Made by a program: the position numbers and the translations under genes. Positions 15,817-24,393 of a stretch of DNA of 47,039 nt are shown in pieces; position 1 is the stretch's first letter; the number at the start of each line of letters is the position of its first letter. The notes beneath the pieces are model-generated. The model saw only the letters and a list, made by a program, of their open reading frames with translations, was not told the origin of the DNA and ran no database searches. Source of the stretch: an uncultured Clostridium sp. (GTDB lineage: Bacteria > Bacillota > Clostridia > Clostridiales > Clostridiaceae); assembly GCF_934754915.1 (NCBI RefSeq), contig NZ_CAKVKB010000014.1, positions 1 through 47,039 of the forward strand. Reading direction: 5' to 3'.

Positions 15817-16575
15817 ATGATAAAAATTGCTATTTATGGAAAAGGTGGAATAGGAAAATCTACGACTACATCAAATCTTACAGCAGCACTTATAAAAAAA
15901 GGATATAAGGTGATGCAGATAGGATGTGATCCAAAAGCAGATTCAACAAAGAACCTTTTAGGTGGAAAAAATATTTCCACTGTTTTAGATACTATTAAAG
16001 AAAAGGGAAGTGATATTAATTTAGATGATATAGTAGTTAAAGGTTTTGGGGGTGCTTTATGTGTTGAAGCAGGTGGCCCAACACCAGGAATTGGATGTGC
16101 TGGAAGAGGAATAATTACAGCATTTGAAAAACTTGAAGAACTTGATGCTTATAGTATATATAAGCCAGATATTGTAATATATGATGTTCTTGGAGATGTA
16201 GTATGCGGAGGATTTGCAATGCCAATTCGTGGAGGATATGCAGATCATGTATTTATTGTTTCTTCAGGAGAAATGATGGCGCTTTATGCAGCAAATAATA
16301 TTTCAAGAGCTATAAAAAATTTTGGAACACGTGGATATGCTAAATTATCAGGATTGATTTTGAATGCAAGAAATATAGAAAATGAAGATGAAATTGTGGA
16401 AAAAGCAGTTTTGGAAATTGGAACAAGTGTAATTAAAAAGATTCCAAGAGATAACCATGTACAATTGGCAGAAACTGAAGGAAAGACTGTTATAGAAGCA
16501 TTCCCAGAAAGCAGCATGGCTGATGAATATAGATCTCTTGCTGAAAAAGTACTGGAGGTTGTAAATAATGAATAA
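15817..16575 (+). CDS. NifH-like Fe protein (nitrogenase-like reductase)
   Basis: The 252-residue P-loop ATPase closely resembles nitrogenase Fe protein. It has the P-loop YGKGGIGKSTT, CDPKADSTKNLL, cluster-ligand cysteine C94 in GIGCAGRG (the usual Arg is present) and second ligand C130 in YDVLGDVVCGGFAMPIRGG. The spacing of these cysteines is one residue longer than in Azotobacter NifH. As a dimer it would hold one [4Fe-4S] cluster and pass electrons to the NifD/K-like partners with ATP hydrolysis. It is shorter than the usual 270-295 residues, lacking the C-terminal extension. The ATG at 15817 follows AGAGGTG. Its 3' end overlaps the next gene by 8 nt. Despite the high similarity, this is not evidence for N2 fixation: the catalytic partners are divergent. 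Confidence 0.88.
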   Translation: MIKIAIYGKGGIGKSTTTSNLTAALIKKGYKVMQIGCDPKADSTKNLLGGKNISTVLDTIKEKGSDINLDDIVVKGFGGALCVEAGGPTPGIGCAGRGIITAFEKLEELDAYSIYKPDIVIYDVLGDVVCGGFAMPIRGGYADHVFIVSSGEMMALYAANNISRAIKNFGTRGYAKLSGLILNARNIENEDEIVEKAVLEIGTSVIKKIPRDNHVQLAETEGKTVIEAFPESSMADEYRSLAEKVLEVVNNE

Positions 16576-17830
16576 AAATGTATGCAAAGCCAATTCTACT
16601 TTGCATTATTGCTCTCCAGCTCATGGTGGATGGGGAATTGTAAGAGTAGGAATGCTTGTTCCTGAAAGTTATCAATTGTTTGTATGTCCTTTTGCATGTG
16701 GAAGACATGGGGCTTTAGGTGCATTTCAACAAGGGACAAAAAAGAGATTGTCATATTTATTTATTGATGAAGCAGATATAATATCGGGAAGCTATGAAGA
16801 ACTTATACATGAGGCTGTGGGTGAGTTGTTGAGTGCTTTAAAGGAAAAGCCCAAAGTAATATTTATAGGGGTAAGTTGTCTTGATGACTTGCTTGGAACA
16901 GATCATAAGGCTTTATTGAGCAGATTAAAGGCAGATTACCCAATTGATTTTCAAGTTCTGCATATGAATCCTATTTCTTCTGATTCTAAAAATCCACCAG
17001 GAATAAACATTCAAAGGAAAATATATGAACTTGTAAAAACATCAGAAAATAGAGACAATGAATTAAATCTAATTGGAAACTATGTAATGCTTGAAGAAAA
17101 CAATGAACTTTTAGAAATACTTAGAGAAATGGGAATTAATAAAGTAAAACATATTTCTAATTATAGCAGATATGAAGATTTTCAGGATATGGGAAATAGC
17201 AGATACAATTTGGTATTAAGACCTGAAGCGAGAAGAGCAGCTGAAGATATGAAAATAAATAATAAGATAGAATATTGTTTTGTTCCTATATCATATCAAA
17301 TTAGTCAGATTAAAAAGGAATATGAGATAATAAAAAATATGATTGCACCAGATAAAAAAATAGATTTAAAGAAATATGAAGAAGGGGCTATTTCGATGAT
17401 TGCTAAAGCAAGAGAATGTATAAAAGATATTCCTATTTCAATAGACAATTCTTCAGTATGCAGGCCTTATAGTTTAGCTAGAGCTTTAATTGAATATGGA
17501 TTTAATGTTGAATCTATTTATGAGGAAGGATTACCAGAATTTGAAAAGGATTCTTATGAATGGCTTATAAAAAATTCACCACAAGTAAAGATTTATCCTT
17601 CAGAGAATCCAGTCATGATATTAAGAAATGACAGTGGTAATGATGAAAAAATTGCTATTGGATATAATGCAGGATATATGACAAAAGCTAAATATGTGGT
17701 TGATTTAGTATTTGATGAAAAAATGTTTGGGTTTAGTGGCATATGTTTATTGATGGACAAATTGATTGAGGCATATACACATCCAACAGATTTGAAGAAA
17801 TTAATAACAGGATATGGATTGGTGGTATAA
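16568..17830 (+). CDS. NifD-like nitrogenase component 1 protein
   Basis: The 420-residue protein of the oxidoreductase/nitrogenase component 1 family (PF00148) is shorter than NifD (about 480-490). By manual comparison, C15 (HYCSPAHGGWG), C44 (or C40, in FVCPFACGRHG) and C104 (GVSCLDDLLGTDH) match the three alpha-subunit P-cluster cysteines. The FeMo-cofactor cysteine appears replaced in VLRPEARRA and the histidine by Phe in MFGFSGICLL. It should therefore carry a shared Fe-S cluster but not FeMo-co. Its start lies inside the end of the nifH-like gene (ribosome site GGAGGTTG), and it is followed after 2 nt by the NifK-like gene. Its substrate is not known; relatives reduce tetrapyrroles (BchN, CfbD) or C-S bonds (methylthio-alkane reductase). 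Confidence 0.82.
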   Translation: MNKNVCKANSTLHYCSPAHGGWGIVRVGMLVPESYQLFVCPFACGRHGALGAFQQGTKKRLSYLFIDEADIISGSYEELIHEAVGELLSALKEKPKVIFIGVSCLDDLLGTDHKALLSRLKADYPIDFQVLHMNPISSDSKNPPGINIQRKIYELVKTSENRDNELNLIGNYVMLEENNELLEILREMGINKVKHISNYSRYEDFQDMGNSRYNLVLRPEARRAAEDMKINNKIEYCFVPISYQISQIKKEYEIIKNMIAPDKKIDLKKYEEGAISMIAKARECIKDIPISIDNSSVCRPYSLARALIEYGFNVESIYEEGLPEFEKDSYEWLIKNSPQVKIYPSENPVMILRNDSGNDEKIAIGYNAGYMTKAKYVVDLVFDEKMFGFSGICLLMDKLIEAYTHPTDLKKLITGYGLVV

Positions 17831-17832
17831 TT

Positions 17833-18990
17833 ATGAATAAATTATGCATTTATCTGCCACCCTTGGCACCAGATTATTCTGGAGTATGCTCAGCTTTATA
17901 TGAATTAAATGGAATGAGTATAATACATGATGCATCAGGATGTACAGGAAATTATACAGGGTTTGATGAGCCAAGATGGTATGATAATCAGAGATTTGTC
18001 TTTTGTTCAGGACTTAGAGAAATAGATGCAGTTCTTGGAGATGATGAAAAATTAATAAGAAAGGTAAAAGAAGCAGATGAAGAATTAAAACCAGAGTTTA
18101 TTGCAGTTCTTGGAAGTCCAGTACCCATGGTGATTGGAAGTGATATGAAAGGAATTGCAAAAGAAATGGAGTATGATTTGCAAAAACCTTGTTTAGGATT
18201 CGATACAACAGGACTAAATTATTATGATGTTGGTATAAAGACAGCCTATTTGAAAGTCGCAGAAAGATTTTTATCAGATTCAGATGAAAAAATAAAAAAT
18301 AGTATTAACTTATTAGGAGTTACGCCATTAGATTTTGGCATAAAAAATAATGCTGAAGATTTGAAAAACATATTTATAAAAAATAATATAAAAATTAATT
18401 CCTGCTGGAGTATGGGGACTTCTTTGAAAGAAATAAAAGAAACTACAAAAGCAGAAATGAATTTAGTTGTATCAGTGAGTGGAATTGAGCTTGCTAGATA
18501 TTTGAAAAAGAAGTATAATATACCTTATCATATTGGAATGCCAGTTGGGGAATATGGAATAAATAAATGTGTGGATTTAATGAAAGGCAATTCTGAATTA
18601 AAAAAAGAAGTTCAAAATAAAACTTTAAGAAAAGAGAAAGTTTTAATTATAGGTGAACAGGTTTCTAGTAATGCTATTAGAGATGTGCTGATTAATGAAT
18701 ATGGTTTTAAGTCAGTTGATGTAGCAACATTTTTCATGATGGACAAAGAAATAAAGGGTGAAAAAGACTTTGTTATTGAGAATGAGAATTGTTTGATAAG
18801 AAAATTTAAAGAAGATCTTTATGATTTTATCATTGGAGATCCACTTATAAAGCAATTGCTGCCAGAAAAGAGCAGAGTAAAATTTATTGAAATTCCACAT
18901 GTAGCTGTATCAAGCAAAATATGCTGGAATAATTCTGTTGATATTATGGGAAAGGGAGTATATGAGATTTTAGACAATGTCAATAACTAA
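17833..18990 (+). CDS. NifK-like nitrogenase component 1 protein
   Basis: The 385-residue component 1 homologue is much shorter than NifK (about 510-520). It starts almost directly at the cluster region: C19 (YSGVCSALYEL) and C37 (IHDASGCTGNYTG) fit the first two beta-subunit P-cluster cysteines. The third position, expected in a TTCMAEVIGDD-like segment, reads SPVPMVIGSD, so that cysteine is lost. It probably forms a heterotetramer with the preceding protein and shares an Fe-S cluster with five rather than six cysteine ligands. Central and C-terminal parts show the usual repeated Rossmann-like subdomains (RKEKVLIIGEQVSSNAIRDV). 22 nt separate it from the binding lipoprotein gene. Confidence 0.82.
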   Translation: MNKLCIYLPPLAPDYSGVCSALYELNGMSIIHDASGCTGNYTGFDEPRWYDNQRFVFCSGLREIDAVLGDDEKLIRKVKEADEELKPEFIAVLGSPVPMVIGSDMKGIAKEMEYDLQKPCLGFDTTGLNYYDVGIKTAYLKVAERFLSDSDEKIKNSINLLGVTPLDFGIKNNAEDLKNIFIKNNIKINSCWSMGTSLKEIKETTKAEMNLVVSVSGIELARYLKKKYNIPYHIGMPVGEYGINKCVDLMKGNSELKKEVQNKTLRKEKVLIIGEQVSSNAIRDVLINEYGFKSVDVATFFMMDKEIKGEKDFVIENENCLIRKFKEDLYDFIIGDPLIKQLLPEKSRVKFIEIPHVAVSSKICWNNSVDIMGKGVYEILDNVNN

Positions 18991-19012
18991 TAAATTTCAA
19001 GGGGGAGAAAAA

Positions 19013-20158
19013 ATGAAAAAATTATTTAACATCTTTGCTATAGCGCTAAGTGTTATGATATGCACAGTGATGATTGGATGTGGAGGGAGCAGTTCTAATC
19101 AATCGCAAAATGAAGAAAAGAATAATGTACAACAGGAAGAAAATACAGGAAAGAAAGTTATAAAGGATCAAGTGGGTCATGAAGTTGAAATACCTGAAAA
19201 AATAAATCGTGTAGTTATAAGCTCACTTTGGCCACTTCCATCAGTTTATTGCTTATTTCAAGGTTCTGGAGAAGGATTAGTAGGAATGCATCCAGCATCA
19301 AAAAGTGCAGCAGAAAATTCTTTATTAATGAAAATTGCACCTGAAGTATCAAAAGCAAATACAGATTTTATTCAAAATGGGGAATTGAATGTAGAAGAAT
19401 TAATGAAGCTTAAACCAGATGTTGTATTTGGATCAAATGATGCTGAATATGAAATGGTTACAAAAGCAGGAATACCATATGTTCAATTTGTTGCAAATCC
19501 AACAGGAACAGGTAATGCAATAGAATCAGTGGGACAATGGATGAAACTATTGGGAGAAATTTTCAACAAAGAAGATAGAGCAGAAGAGATAATGAATTAT
19601 GGAAATGAAACTTTAAGCAAAATTCAGGAAAAATTATCATCAGTAAGTGATGATGATAAAGTTAGAGCTCTTATGATTTATCAATACAAGGATGGAAGTT
19701 TACAAGTATCAGGTAAGAACTTCTTTGGTGATTTTTGGTTAAAATCTGGAGGAGCTATTAATGTTGCCGAAGAGATAAATGGACCTAAGGAAGTAAATAT
19801 GGAACAAATATATAAATGGAATCCAGAAAAAATATATATTACTAATTTTACGCCTTTGCAGCCAGAAGATTTTTACAATAATTCTATTGAAGGTGATGAC
19901 TGGAGTAATGTAAAAGCTGTTCAAAACAAAGAAGTTTATAAAATTCCATTAGGTATGTACAGATGGTTTCCACCTTCATCAGATACACCTTTGATGCTTA
20001 AATGGATTGCAAAAGAAAATTATCCTGAAATTTTTAGTGATGTAGATATGAATAAGGAAGTTAAAGATTACTATGTTAAATTTTATGGATTAGAATTGAC
20101 AGATGAAGAAGTAGAAAAAATATTTAATCCAAGCAGAGAAGCTGCTGATGGGGTATAA
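19013..20158 (+). CDS. FecB/BtuF-type metal-chelate binding lipoprotein 1
   Basis: The 381-residue lipoprotein has a signal peptide with lipobox MIGC (C23), a low-complexity Asn/Gln/Glu linker (about 25-50) and a class III periplasmic-binding fold (PF01497; KDQVGHEVEIPEKINRVVI, then LNVEELMKLKPDVVF). Family members bind siderophores, haem, cobalamin or, in MolA, molybdate/tungstate. Start chosen at ATG 19013 after GGGGGAG. It belongs to the nitrogenase-like operon and feeds the permease and ATPase that follow (2-nt gap). It is a clear paralogue of the last gene of the operon. The ligand is unknown; the context suggests the substrate or a metal cofactor of the reductase. Confidence 0.85.
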   Translation: MKKLFNIFAIALSVMICTVMIGCGGSSSNQSQNEEKNNVQQEENTGKKVIKDQVGHEVEIPEKINRVVISSLWPLPSVYCLFQGSGEGLVGMHPASKSAAENSLLMKIAPEVSKANTDFIQNGELNVEELMKLKPDVVFGSNDAEYEMVTKAGIPYVQFVANPTGTGNAIESVGQWMKLLGEIFNKEDRAEEIMNYGNETLSKIQEKLSSVSDDDKVRALMIYQYKDGSLQVSGKNFFGDFWLKSGGAINVAEEINGPKEVNMEQIYKWNPEKIYITNFTPLQPEDFYNNSIEGDDWSNVKAVQNKEVYKIPLGMYRWFPPSSDTPLMLKWIAKENYPEIFSDVDMNKEVKDYYVKFYGLELTDEEVEKIFNPSREAADGV

Positions 20159-20160
20159 AA

Positions 20161-21183
20161 ATGAAAGAAATAATTAGGAAGAAAAGTGTTTTTATAAAGA
20201 TATTACTTTTAGTATCACCAATAATAGTAGGAATTATAGCGTTATGTGTTGGAAGATATGTACTTACATTAGGAGAAGTAAGGGATGTATTAGTAAATCA
20301 ATTTATAAATTCATCGGTAAATGTTCCGGAAACTAATATTTCAGTAGTATGTAATGTGAGAATGCCGAGAATAATACTTGCAATGCTTGTTGGAATGGGA
20401 CTTTCAGTATCAGGAGCTGCTTTTCAGGGATTATTTAGCAATCCCCTCGCTACACCAGACACACTTGGTGTAGCAGCAGGAGCAAGTTTTGGCGCAGCTC
20501 TTGGTTTATTGATAACTGAAAATATGTTTGCAGTTCAAATTATTGCACTTATTTTTGGTCTTATTGCAGTTGGTGGAACTTATATGATAAGTAAGATTCA
20601 AGGAAAAACAACTATACTAATGGTTGTTTTGTCTGGAATGGTAACATCATCATTTTTTCAGGCATTAATATCATTAATAAAATATGTGGCAGATCCAGAA
20701 ACAAAACTACCAGCAATAACTTACTGGCTCATGGGAAGTATGGCAAGTGTGTCATATAAAACAATTGCAACAGGAATTCCATTTATTCTTATTGGAGTTA
20801 TCATTATTTATCTTCTCAGATGGAGACTTAATATACTTGCATTGAGTGAAGATGAAGCTAAAACTATGGGAGTTAAGGTATCAAGGCTTAGATGGATAGT
20901 TATACTGGCAGCAACTCTTGTTACAGCATCAGCTGTTTCTATGTGTGGTCAGGTTGGATGGATAGGCCTTTTGATTCCACATATTTCAAGAATGCTGGTT
21001 GGAACAAATCATAAAAGAGTTGTTCCTGTGAGTATAAGTCTTGGTGCTTCTTATATGATTATAATTGACACATTTGCAAGAAGCATAGTTGCAACAGAAA
21101 TACCATTATCAATATTAACGGCTCTTATAGGAGCTCCAGTATTTGCATATCTGCTCAGAAAAACAGGAGGTGGATGGGTATGA
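20161..21183 (+). CDS. FecCD-type ABC transporter permease
   Basis: The 340-residue polytopic protein of the BtuC/FecCD family has about ten membrane helices. Signatures: VCNVRMPRIILAMLVGMGLS followed by SGAAFQGLFSNPLA and PDTLGVAAGASFGAALG, the coupling region SRLRW, and QVGWIGLLIPHISRMLVG. It forms a homodimeric channel for metal chelates or cobamides. The stop codon overlaps the ATG of the ATPase gene (ATGA, 21180-21183), indicating coupled translation. Confidence 0.9.
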   Translation: MKEIIRKKSVFIKILLLVSPIIVGIIALCVGRYVLTLGEVRDVLVNQFINSSVNVPETNISVVCNVRMPRIILAMLVGMGLSVSGAAFQGLFSNPLATPDTLGVAAGASFGAALGLLITENMFAVQIIALIFGLIAVGGTYMISKIQGKTTILMVVLSGMVTSSFFQALISLIKYVADPETKLPAITYWLMGSMASVSYKTIATGIPFILIGVIIIYLLRWRLNILALSEDEAKTMGVKVSRLRWIVILAATLVTASAVSMCGQVGWIGLLIPHISRMLVGTNHKRVVPVSISLGASYMIIIDTFARSIVATEIPLSILTALIGAPVFAYLLRKTGGGWV

Positions 21184-21986
21184 TATTTGAAGTAAAAAAT
21201 GGATATTATGGATATGAAAAAGGTAAAAATCTTTTTCAAGATATAAACTTAAAAGTTAATGAAGGAGAAGTATTAACAATTTTAGGTGCTAATGGAGTTG
21301 GGAAAACTACACTGCTAAAGTGTATGATGGGACTTTTTAAGTGGAATAAAGGGGAAACCCTTATAGATAATGTGAATATAAAAGATATACCTTATCAAGA
21401 GATATGGAAGAAAATTGGATATGTTCCTCAGGCAAAAAATTCAGCATTTTCATATACAGCTGAGGAAATGATATTGCTTGGAAGATCAGCACATTTAGGG
21501 TTATTTAAACAGCCTAAAAAGGAAGATTTAAAAATTGCAGAAGAAGCAATGGATATAGTAGGAATAAGCTATTTGAAAAATAAATACTGCAATCAAATGA
21601 GTGGAGGAGAACTCCAGATGGTTCTTATAGCAAGAGCACTAGCATCTAAACCTAAGATGCTTGTTATGGATGAACCAGAATCAAATCTGGATTTTAAAAA
21701 TCAGCTTATAATACTTGAAACAATTGAAAAACTTTCAAAGGAATATAAAATATCATGCATAATAAATACTCATTATCCAGAACATGCTTTAAGGGTGGGA
21801 AATAAAGCACTCATTTTATGCAGGAATTACAATAAATTTTATGGAGATGCAGAAGAAATAATAAATAGCGAAAATATGAGAAAAGCATTTGGAGTAGAAG
21901 TAGCAATTGAAAATATACAGATTGAAAGAAAAAACTTCACTTATGTATTTCCGATAAAGTTTGTTACAAATGAGCAATGTATATAA
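21180..21986 (+). CDS. FecE/BtuD-type ABC transporter ATPase
   Basis: The 268-residue ABC ATPase has the Walker A GANGVGKTT, Q-loop YVPQAKNSAF, signature MSGGELQMVLIARAL, Walker B MLVMDEPESNLDF and H-loop NTHYPEH. The start ATG 21180 fits AGGAGG at 21165-21170 and overlaps the permease stop; the in-frame ATG at 21174 lies too close to the ribosome site. It powers import by the operon's permease. After 45 nt comes the second binding lipoprotein. Confidence 0.9.
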   Translation: MIFEVKNGYYGYEKGKNLFQDINLKVNEGEVLTILGANGVGKTTLLKCMMGLFKWNKGETLIDNVNIKDIPYQEIWKKIGYVPQAKNSAFSYTAEEMILLGRSAHLGLFKQPKKEDLKIAEEAMDIVGISYLKNKYCNQMSGGELQMVLIARALASKPKMLVMDEPESNLDFKNQLIILETIEKLSKEYKISCIINTHYPEHALRVGNKALILCRNYNKFYGDAEEIINSENMRKAFGVEVAIENIQIERKNFTYVFPIKFVTNEQCI

Positions 21987-22031
21987 AAAGTCTAATAAAA
22001 AATATATTATATAAAATTTAGGGGGATAAGA

Positions 22032-23180
22032 ATGCTTAAAAAAATATTATCAATTGGATTGGCTATGTGTCTTAGTGTAGCACTTATAACTGGATGTAAA
22101 AATGCAAATCAAGCTGATAGCATTGCAAATCAAAATACATCTGTAGTAGCAGAAGAAGGCGATACAAGAACTATTGTAGATCAAATGGGAAATACAGTTG
22201 TTCTTCCTAAAGAAGTAAATAGAGTTGTTATTGCATCAGTATGGCCTTTGGCATCAGTATACTGTTTATCAATGGGATCAACAGATAAATTAGTTGGACT
22301 TGATCCAGCCATAATTAGTGCAGCAAAAAATTCAATGCTTATGAAGGTTGCGCCAGATATTGTTGATATAGATAGTAGTTTTAGTAACAATGGTTCTTTA
22401 AGTGTAGAAGAACTGATAAAATTAAAGCCAGATGTTGTATTGTATGCATCAGGAGTTCCAGAGGATTATGAAGTTGCTAAGAAAGCTGGAATTCCAGCTG
22501 TAGGTTTTAGCTTAAGCATTAAGGATTATAATGCTATTGAAACTATAAACAGTTGGATGGAATTGCTAGGTGAAGTTATGGGAAAAGACATGGTTAATGA
22601 AGAATATATCAAGTATGGAACTGATATGCAGAATATGGTTGCTGAACGTCTTAAGGATGTTAAGGAAGAAGATAAACCAAGAGATATGTTCATTCATAAA
22701 TATAGTGAATCTACATTAACAATTCCGGGGGATAAGTCATGGGCTGAATATTGGATTAGTGCATCAGGAGGAAGAAATGTTGCAAAAGATGCTGTTGAAG
22801 GAACACTTGAAACTGATATGGAACAGATATATAAGTGGAATCCAGACAAGATATTTATAACCAATTTCAATGATGCTATGCCAGAAGACCTTTATAATAA
22901 TACATTATCAAATTATGACTGGAGTAATGTATCTGCAGTTCAGAATAAAGAAGTAAGAAAGATGCCACTTGGAATGTATAGATGGTATGTATGCTGCTCA
23001 GATTCACCATTAGTATTATTATGGATGGCAAAACAAAATCAACCTCAGCTTTTTGCAGATATTGATATGGATAAAGAGATGAAGGAATTTTATAAAAAAT
23101 TCTATAATATAGATCTTTCAGATTCTGATTTAGAGAAAATATATAATTCTTCTCGTGAAGCAGCAGGGGGAATAAAATAA
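22032..23180 (+). CDS. FecB/BtuF-type metal-chelate binding lipoprotein 2
   Basis: The 382-residue lipoprotein has lipobox ITGC (C22) and the same fold as the lipoprotein at 19013-20158. The two share long near-identical segments, such as MEQIYKWNP, DWSNV.AVQNKEV and PLGMYRW. Near the C terminus this copy has WYVCCSDSPL where the other has WFPPSSDTPL, so their binding sites may differ. It is the last gene of the operon, has its own strong site (AGGGGGAT), and is followed by a terminator. It could bind a second form of the same ligand or act as an alternative binding protein for the single permease. Confidence 0.85.
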   Translation: MLKKILSIGLAMCLSVALITGCKNANQADSIANQNTSVVAEEGDTRTIVDQMGNTVVLPKEVNRVVIASVWPLASVYCLSMGSTDKLVGLDPAIISAAKNSMLMKVAPDIVDIDSSFSNNGSLSVEELIKLKPDVVLYASGVPEDYEVAKKAGIPAVGFSLSIKDYNAIETINSWMELLGEVMGKDMVNEEYIKYGTDMQNMVAERLKDVKEEDKPRDMFIHKYSESTLTIPGDKSWAEYWISASGGRNVAKDAVEGTLETDMEQIYKWNPDKIFITNFNDAMPEDLYNNTLSNYDWSNVSAVQNKEVRKMPLGMYRWYVCCSDSPLVLLWMAKQNQPQLFADIDMDKEMKEFYKKFYNIDLSDSDLEKIYNSSREAAGGIK

Positions 23181-23227
23181 TTAAATATAAAAATATGAAC
23201 ATTATTATTTAATAAATATGAATAAAA

Positions 23228-23273
23228 AATGAAGTCAATTAATAGTATTAAATATTATTAATTGACTTCATTT
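23228..23273. terminator. Bidirectional terminator between operons
   Basis: AATGAAGTCAATTAATA and TATTAATTGACTTCATT form a perfect 17-bp stem with T or A runs on both sides. It serves the nitrogenase-like operon (plus) and argF (minus). Confidence 0.8.
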
Positions 23274-23293
23274 ATCATATTAAAGAATCAATG

Positions 23294-24214
23294 TTATTTC
23301 ATTAACTTAACAAGTACAGCTTTTTGAGCGTGTAATCTGTTTTCTGATTCATCAAATATTTCATCAGCATGTGCTTCAAGAATTTCAGGAGTTATTTCTT
23401 CGTTTCTATGACATGGAAGACAGTGAAGAACCATAACATCTTCATTTGCAGCTTTTAGAAGTTCAGAATTAACCTGGAAGCCTTGAAAATGTGGAATCTT
23501 TTCTTTTGCTTCATCTTCATGTCCCATACTAACCCAAGCATCAGTAATGACTACATCAGCATCTTTAACAGCTTCTTCAGGTGAAGTTGTTGATATGAAT
23601 TGAACTTTTTCCTTTTCAGCAATTTCCTTTGCACGATTTAAATATTTTTGTGAAACAGTATATTTTTCAGGAGAAGCAAGTGAAAAGTTCATTCCAACTT
23701 TAAGACAGCCAATCATAAGTGAACGAGCCATATTATTTCCATCTCCAACGAAAGCAACTTTTAAACCTTCAAGGATGTTTTTATTTTCTCTTATTGTCAT
23801 AAGATCAGCTAAGACTTGACATGGATGTTCTTCATCAGTTAATCCGTTTATAATAGGAATAGAAGAATATTTAGCTAATGTTTCAGCTTCTTCTTGTGAG
23901 AAAGTTCTAATCATAATTCCTTGAATAAATCTTGAAAGAACTCTTGCAGTATCTTCAATAGGTTCACCACGTCCTATCTGTAAATCTTTATCACTTAAAA
24001 ATAAAGCATTTCCTCCTAATTGATACATACCTACTTCAAAAGATACTCTTGTTCTTGTTGAAGCTTTTTCAAAAATCATGCCTAAACTTTTTCCTTTTAA
24101 AAGAGGATGTTCTATGCCATGTTTCTGTTCGTATTTAAGCTGATCAGCTAAATTTAATATATCTAAAATTTCTTCTTTTGATAAGTCGTCCATTTTTAAC
24201 AAATCTTTTTTCAC
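23294..24214 (-). CDS. argF: Ornithine carbamoyltransferase
   Basis: The 306-residue enzyme joins carbamoyl phosphate and ornithine to give citrulline. Signatures: carbamoyl-phosphate site STRTRVSFE, HPCQ in DEEHPCQVLADLMT, and the ornithine/catalytic HCLPCHR motif. The GTG at 24214 is chosen because GGGGGT lies 7-12 nt upstream; the frame remains open to 24277 with no ribosome site. It is the last gene of the argCJBDF run. Confidence 0.92.
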   Translation of the reverse strand: MKKDLLKMDDLSKEEILDILNLADQLKYEQKHGIEHPLLKGKSLGMIFEKASTRTRVSFEVGMYQLGGNALFLSDKDLQIGRGEPIEDTARVLSRFIQGIMIRTFSQEEAETLAKYSSIPIINGLTDEEHPCQVLADLMTIRENKNILEGLKVAFVGDGNNMARSLMIGCLKVGMNFSLASPEKYTVSQKYLNRAKEIAEKEKVQFISTTSPEEAVKDADVVITDAWVSMGHEDEAKEKIPHFQGFQVNSELLKAANEDVMVLHCLPCHRNEEITPEILEAHADEIFDESENRLHAQKAVLVKLMK

Positions 24215-24393
24215 GAAAATACCCCCAAAGGCAATTGCAATTGATAAAGGACAATAGAAATTATGAAATGATTTCATAAATACATGTTAATAATAAAATA
24301 CCATTATAATGAGTTTCAATATATGACAGCTTATTTGATGATTAAATAATGAAAGTGTCCTAATAATCAATTGAATTGCAAAATTTTTATTAA

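Noticed and set aside
15817..18990. Canonical nitrogen-fixing nitrogenase
   Set aside because: The NifH-like protein is very similar to Fe protein, but the D/K-like proteins are short and lack the FeMo-co Cys and His, and no nifB, nifE, nifN or nifV is present. N2 fixation is not supported.
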